From contig JAVYIG010002094.1 of the NCBI GenBank assembly GCA_035222895.1, forward strand, positions 1-64,000: a stretch of DNA of 64,000 bases. Direction: 5' to 3'. Source of the stretch: Strongylocentrotus droebachiensis. Taxonomy: Eukaryota > Echinodermata > Echinoidea > Camarodonta > Strongylocentrotidae. The position numbers were made by a program, and so were the translations under genes. Shown in pieces: positions 61,000 to 64,000 of this stretch (the stretch's first letter is position 1; each line of letters opens with the position of its first letter). The notes beneath the pieces were generated by a model that was not told the origin of the DNA, made no database searches, and was given only the letters and a program-made list of their open reading frames with translations.

Positions 61000-63900
61000 T
61001 GGAGGGGACAATTCAAGTTAATCTTCATTTTATGTTTTGACGTACAGTGCAAGTTAAGCAACAAGTTGTTTAGGCTCATTCACACAATCCCAAAACAATT
61101 TTGAAAAAACACTTTGGGTGTGTGTGTGTGTTATTGGTGTTTGCTAATTATATGAGTTTTCTATTTTTGTGTGTGTAGAGTACTTGTGGAACTTGTCGCT
61201 GCTCTGCATGCGAATTGCATGGAAGCAAACCTAGCAAGGAGATAGTCATGTGACCGAAGAAATGAATCATTCACAGTTGCAAATCTCTGTTACACACAAA
61301 AGATATTGATCTCTTTTTTCTGGTAGATTCAACAGCGCCTTGTCCCTAATTGGGTCAAATGAAGAATACAAAAAATGTTCAACCAAGAAAGAAAAGGATT
61401 GATGGGGGTGGGGAGGGGGAGGGGGTAATTGTATCTGATCTAATATTACTGTGCCAGTAATATATAAACCAACTGCGTTATTATTATTATTGTCAACACA
61501 TACATGTATTCCTCTCGTCAAGATAGCGTCGTGTGAACACAGTCTAACCGAGTCCATTCATACTGTGCAGTCTGTGCCAAGTCCCCGGTATAGTGAGTGA
61601 TGTCACCACTTTTAGAACGACAATTTTAGCCACCCATCCAGGGTTCAAGTCAACCGGGCAGGACAGTCATACCCAAACCGTCTACTGACGATTTTAGTCA
61701 CAGATCAACAGCCGATAGATATTGTAGTACTGTACATTACACAAAATATTGTATGTAACTCGATCTGAATTGAGCGATCAATCCACTAATGTCATAATCT
61801 GTATAAAATCAAAAAGACAGTATTTTATTTAAGACTTGGACCATTCATCTGTTTGGAGCCAAAGGGACTTCTTGTATGCCTTTAAAAACTTGATAGAGAG
61901 ACGAAGCAATATTTTACTCAATTGAGATTCTTGCTAGAACTTGGAAGATGTCTCCCTGGCGTCCCTGCAAAATTTCTATAAATGCAGTGGAGTGCAGAGA
62001 ATTTTTTTTTTTTTTCCTCTTCTTAATCTGATGATTGAACTCTGAGACTACCTGTGGAGTTTGCATGCATTTTTACAATAAAACATTTAGAGCTAAACTT
62101 AAAAATATTTGAGACAATAAAAGTTGCTTTGATAAGAAAGAGGTGTGTTCTTGACTACAAGTACGTGGCAAGACCTACAGTATATGTGTAGCTGACAAAA
62201 TATGTATGTAAAATGAAAGAATAGCTTTTTTTTAGATATTAAAAGTGAAAAGCATTAAAAAGTACCACTCAAAGGAGATTCTGAATAATGCAATTTGATA
62301 TTCTGAGAATCCGACTTGATGATTGTGATACAAATGTTTACCTAGTCTAGCTAATCCTGGGACTGACGTCATCTGTGCTTCACACAGCTTCTCCCAATTA
62401 TGCAGATCTGTGTGTCTGTTTTCCAGACCCTTATTGAGAAAATGAAATTCAAATGAAAATTAGTTTTCACAATGTTCCCCTTTTCTGTCACAAAAAGAAA
62501 TTGGAGGTGAAATTAGCCTAAAAGTGTAGTGCCTTTTATTTCTTTCCACAAAAAAAAAAGATGAAGGGTGTTTCTGACAGGTGGTCAAATGAACAAAACC
62601 TGAAAAGTGGCTGTAAGTAGAGACTAGGCGCAGTAAAGTGCGTAGCAGCTGGTGTCGTAGGTGACGTCATCATCGTGGTGATTAGCCGAAAGCGTGATGC
62701 TTGGGAGTACTTCTCACTGAGCATTCTACACTACATGTACATACTACATGAAACCTCTGTTATGAAAATTAGATATTTGAATGAAAATAAGCTTGAAATT
62801 ATCTCAGATCTGAGAATTGTCAAATTTCATCATCAAGATGTTGGCAAGAAAATGAGCTGGAATTTGAAGATAAGTCTGGTATAAAAAGGAACTGAGATGA
62901 TTAGGTGTTTTGCTTAAATTATTAATTAATGGAGCTGAACAAATCATTCTTTTTATGTCGAGTGCTAATTGGAGTGTTTCCTGTATTGAACTCAGTCCTA
63001 AGCACGTCAGACTTTCATTACAATACAAGACGAAAATTGAAGTGATGTGAAAGCCCCTCCATAATCTATCCCTGCTTGTGTGTAAGTCCTATAAGTCTAT
63101 AAAATCCAGTGATGGGAATGCTTCCCAGAACCTCTACTAGTGTTTGTGTGTAAGCTGATACAACAATTAGAAATATGGGTGACTGGAAATAGATCACAAT
63201 ACATTTATTCGTTCATACATGTGCCATGGTGCGTGACTCGGCAGCACAGTTTTAGGTGACGGCATTGAAAGAGGTGAAGTAGCTTTTGAAATCGAGTTCT
63301 CAATCACTGTTGCAGCTTCTTGAAATAGATTTTCTTGTATTTTAAACTATAATGTAAAATAGAGGAAATAACTATTTTAAAAACATGATCTCTTATCGTA
63401 GTAGGAAAGCATTAGAGATGAGACGCTTTTCACTCAGATTAGAAATTTGATACAAAAATAGGGAATCAGAGAAGAAAAAAAAATCTCTTTTTAATATTGG
63501 TCATTGTTTTTCCGCTTTTCCAAAATACTGGTACTGGTCAGTTTACTGGTAATCAAATAACAACAAAAAACACACACTTACTACTAATACTGGCTAACAC
63601 TGGAACATGTAGTTCTGGGTGAGAAGATACATTTAACAGGAATTCTTCACAACATTTCATACATTAAAATCTAATCTACAATGTTTCAAGAGATGAATAA
63701 TTTTTTTTTTTAATTGTTCTTCAGCCTTTCAAAATTCTTGGGGTTTTGGGGGCTAAATTATAGTATGTTATTGAATAGTATTTGTTGAATTTATGTTATT
63801 CATGGAAAGTATAGTTTGTTACTGCGAAATGATCTGTTGTTAGTTGGAAGCTCACAATTTTATTTTGCCTCATATTTGGTTGTTTTCTTTGCCCAAAACT

Positions 63901-64000
63901 CTTAAGACCGATTACTGCAGTTTGTCCTGGCCTTTGAATGTTTCATGACAAAATAAGGTCAAAGGTCAAGTCTGGCAGGTGCACTTTGCACAATGTATAG
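61000..64000. other. AT-rich sequence, no gene seen
   Basis: No convincing exon on either strand. Noted: a (TG)n tract near 61120, two full CRE palindromes TGACGTCA at 62364-62371 and 62662-62669, and poly-A/T runs. It could be a large intron or intergenic DNA. Confidence 0.5.

Noticed and set aside
1-64000. CRISPR arrays, operons, bacterial promoters, tRNA or rRNA genes
   Set aside because: The DNA is animal nuclear sequence with spliced genes; the direct-repeat arrays lack spacers, and I saw no tRNA cloverleaf or rRNA block by eye (not an exhaustive scan).

Overview
The window is eukaryotic DNA: one gene is cut into many short exons by introns full of repeats, with AT-rich non-coding sequence and many short inverted-repeat transposons. 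The protein combines Sushi (CCP), HYR, ephrin-receptor-like (GCC2/GCC3), EGF, pentraxin/laminin-G and TSP1 domains. Together with the long C/G homopolymer runs, this points to a marine deuterostome invertebrate, most likely an echinoderm such as a sea urchin. That placement is inference.

Positions 1-38064 (+ strand) hold the 3' part of one large gene. I place 40 coding exons with matching intron phases; joined, they stay open for 2,750 codons and end at TAA 38062-38064. Visible order: CCP (partial)-CCP-HYR-CCP x3-HYR-CCP x2-HYR x2-CCP, an unnamed cysteine-containing module 'X' with a basic furin-type site, three GCC2/GCC3 repeats, 21 EGF repeats, a pentraxin/LamG domain over three exons, two EGF repeats, TSP1, CCP, a second diverged X module with its own basic site, one GCC2/GCC3 repeat, one transmembrane helix and a tail of about 70 residues. 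A polyA signal lies at 38497-38502. The closest known architecture is SVEP1 (polydom), but this protein ends in a membrane anchor. The 5' end and start codon lie outside the window.

The introns carry TTAA-flanked MITEs (near 76, 9906, 14766, 29898), palindromic MITEs, a 756-bp hAT-like element with a perfect 8-bp target duplication (32680-33435), and a dead minus-strand reverse-transcriptase fragment (about 4990-5350).

Positions 38.5-57 kb are nested mobile DNA. A 10.8-kb element (41213-52024) has about 75-bp inverted termini and an exact 8-bp duplication, CATACGAG. It contains a broken LINE (RT and RNase H), an 840-bp minisatellite made of the element's own terminal motif, and further foldback elements. 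Next to it, a 4-kb hAT-like element (52921-56959; duplication GCCACGAG) holds an array of about 18 units of 115 bp, into one unit of which a TTAA MITE has inserted.

Positions 57-64 kb hold no confidently called gene. A CCAAT/CRE segment followed by a strong splice donor (57.8-58.05 kb) may be a promoter with a 5' exon, and three cysteine-rich minus-strand open segments (58.3-59.6 kb) may be exons of a secreted protein.
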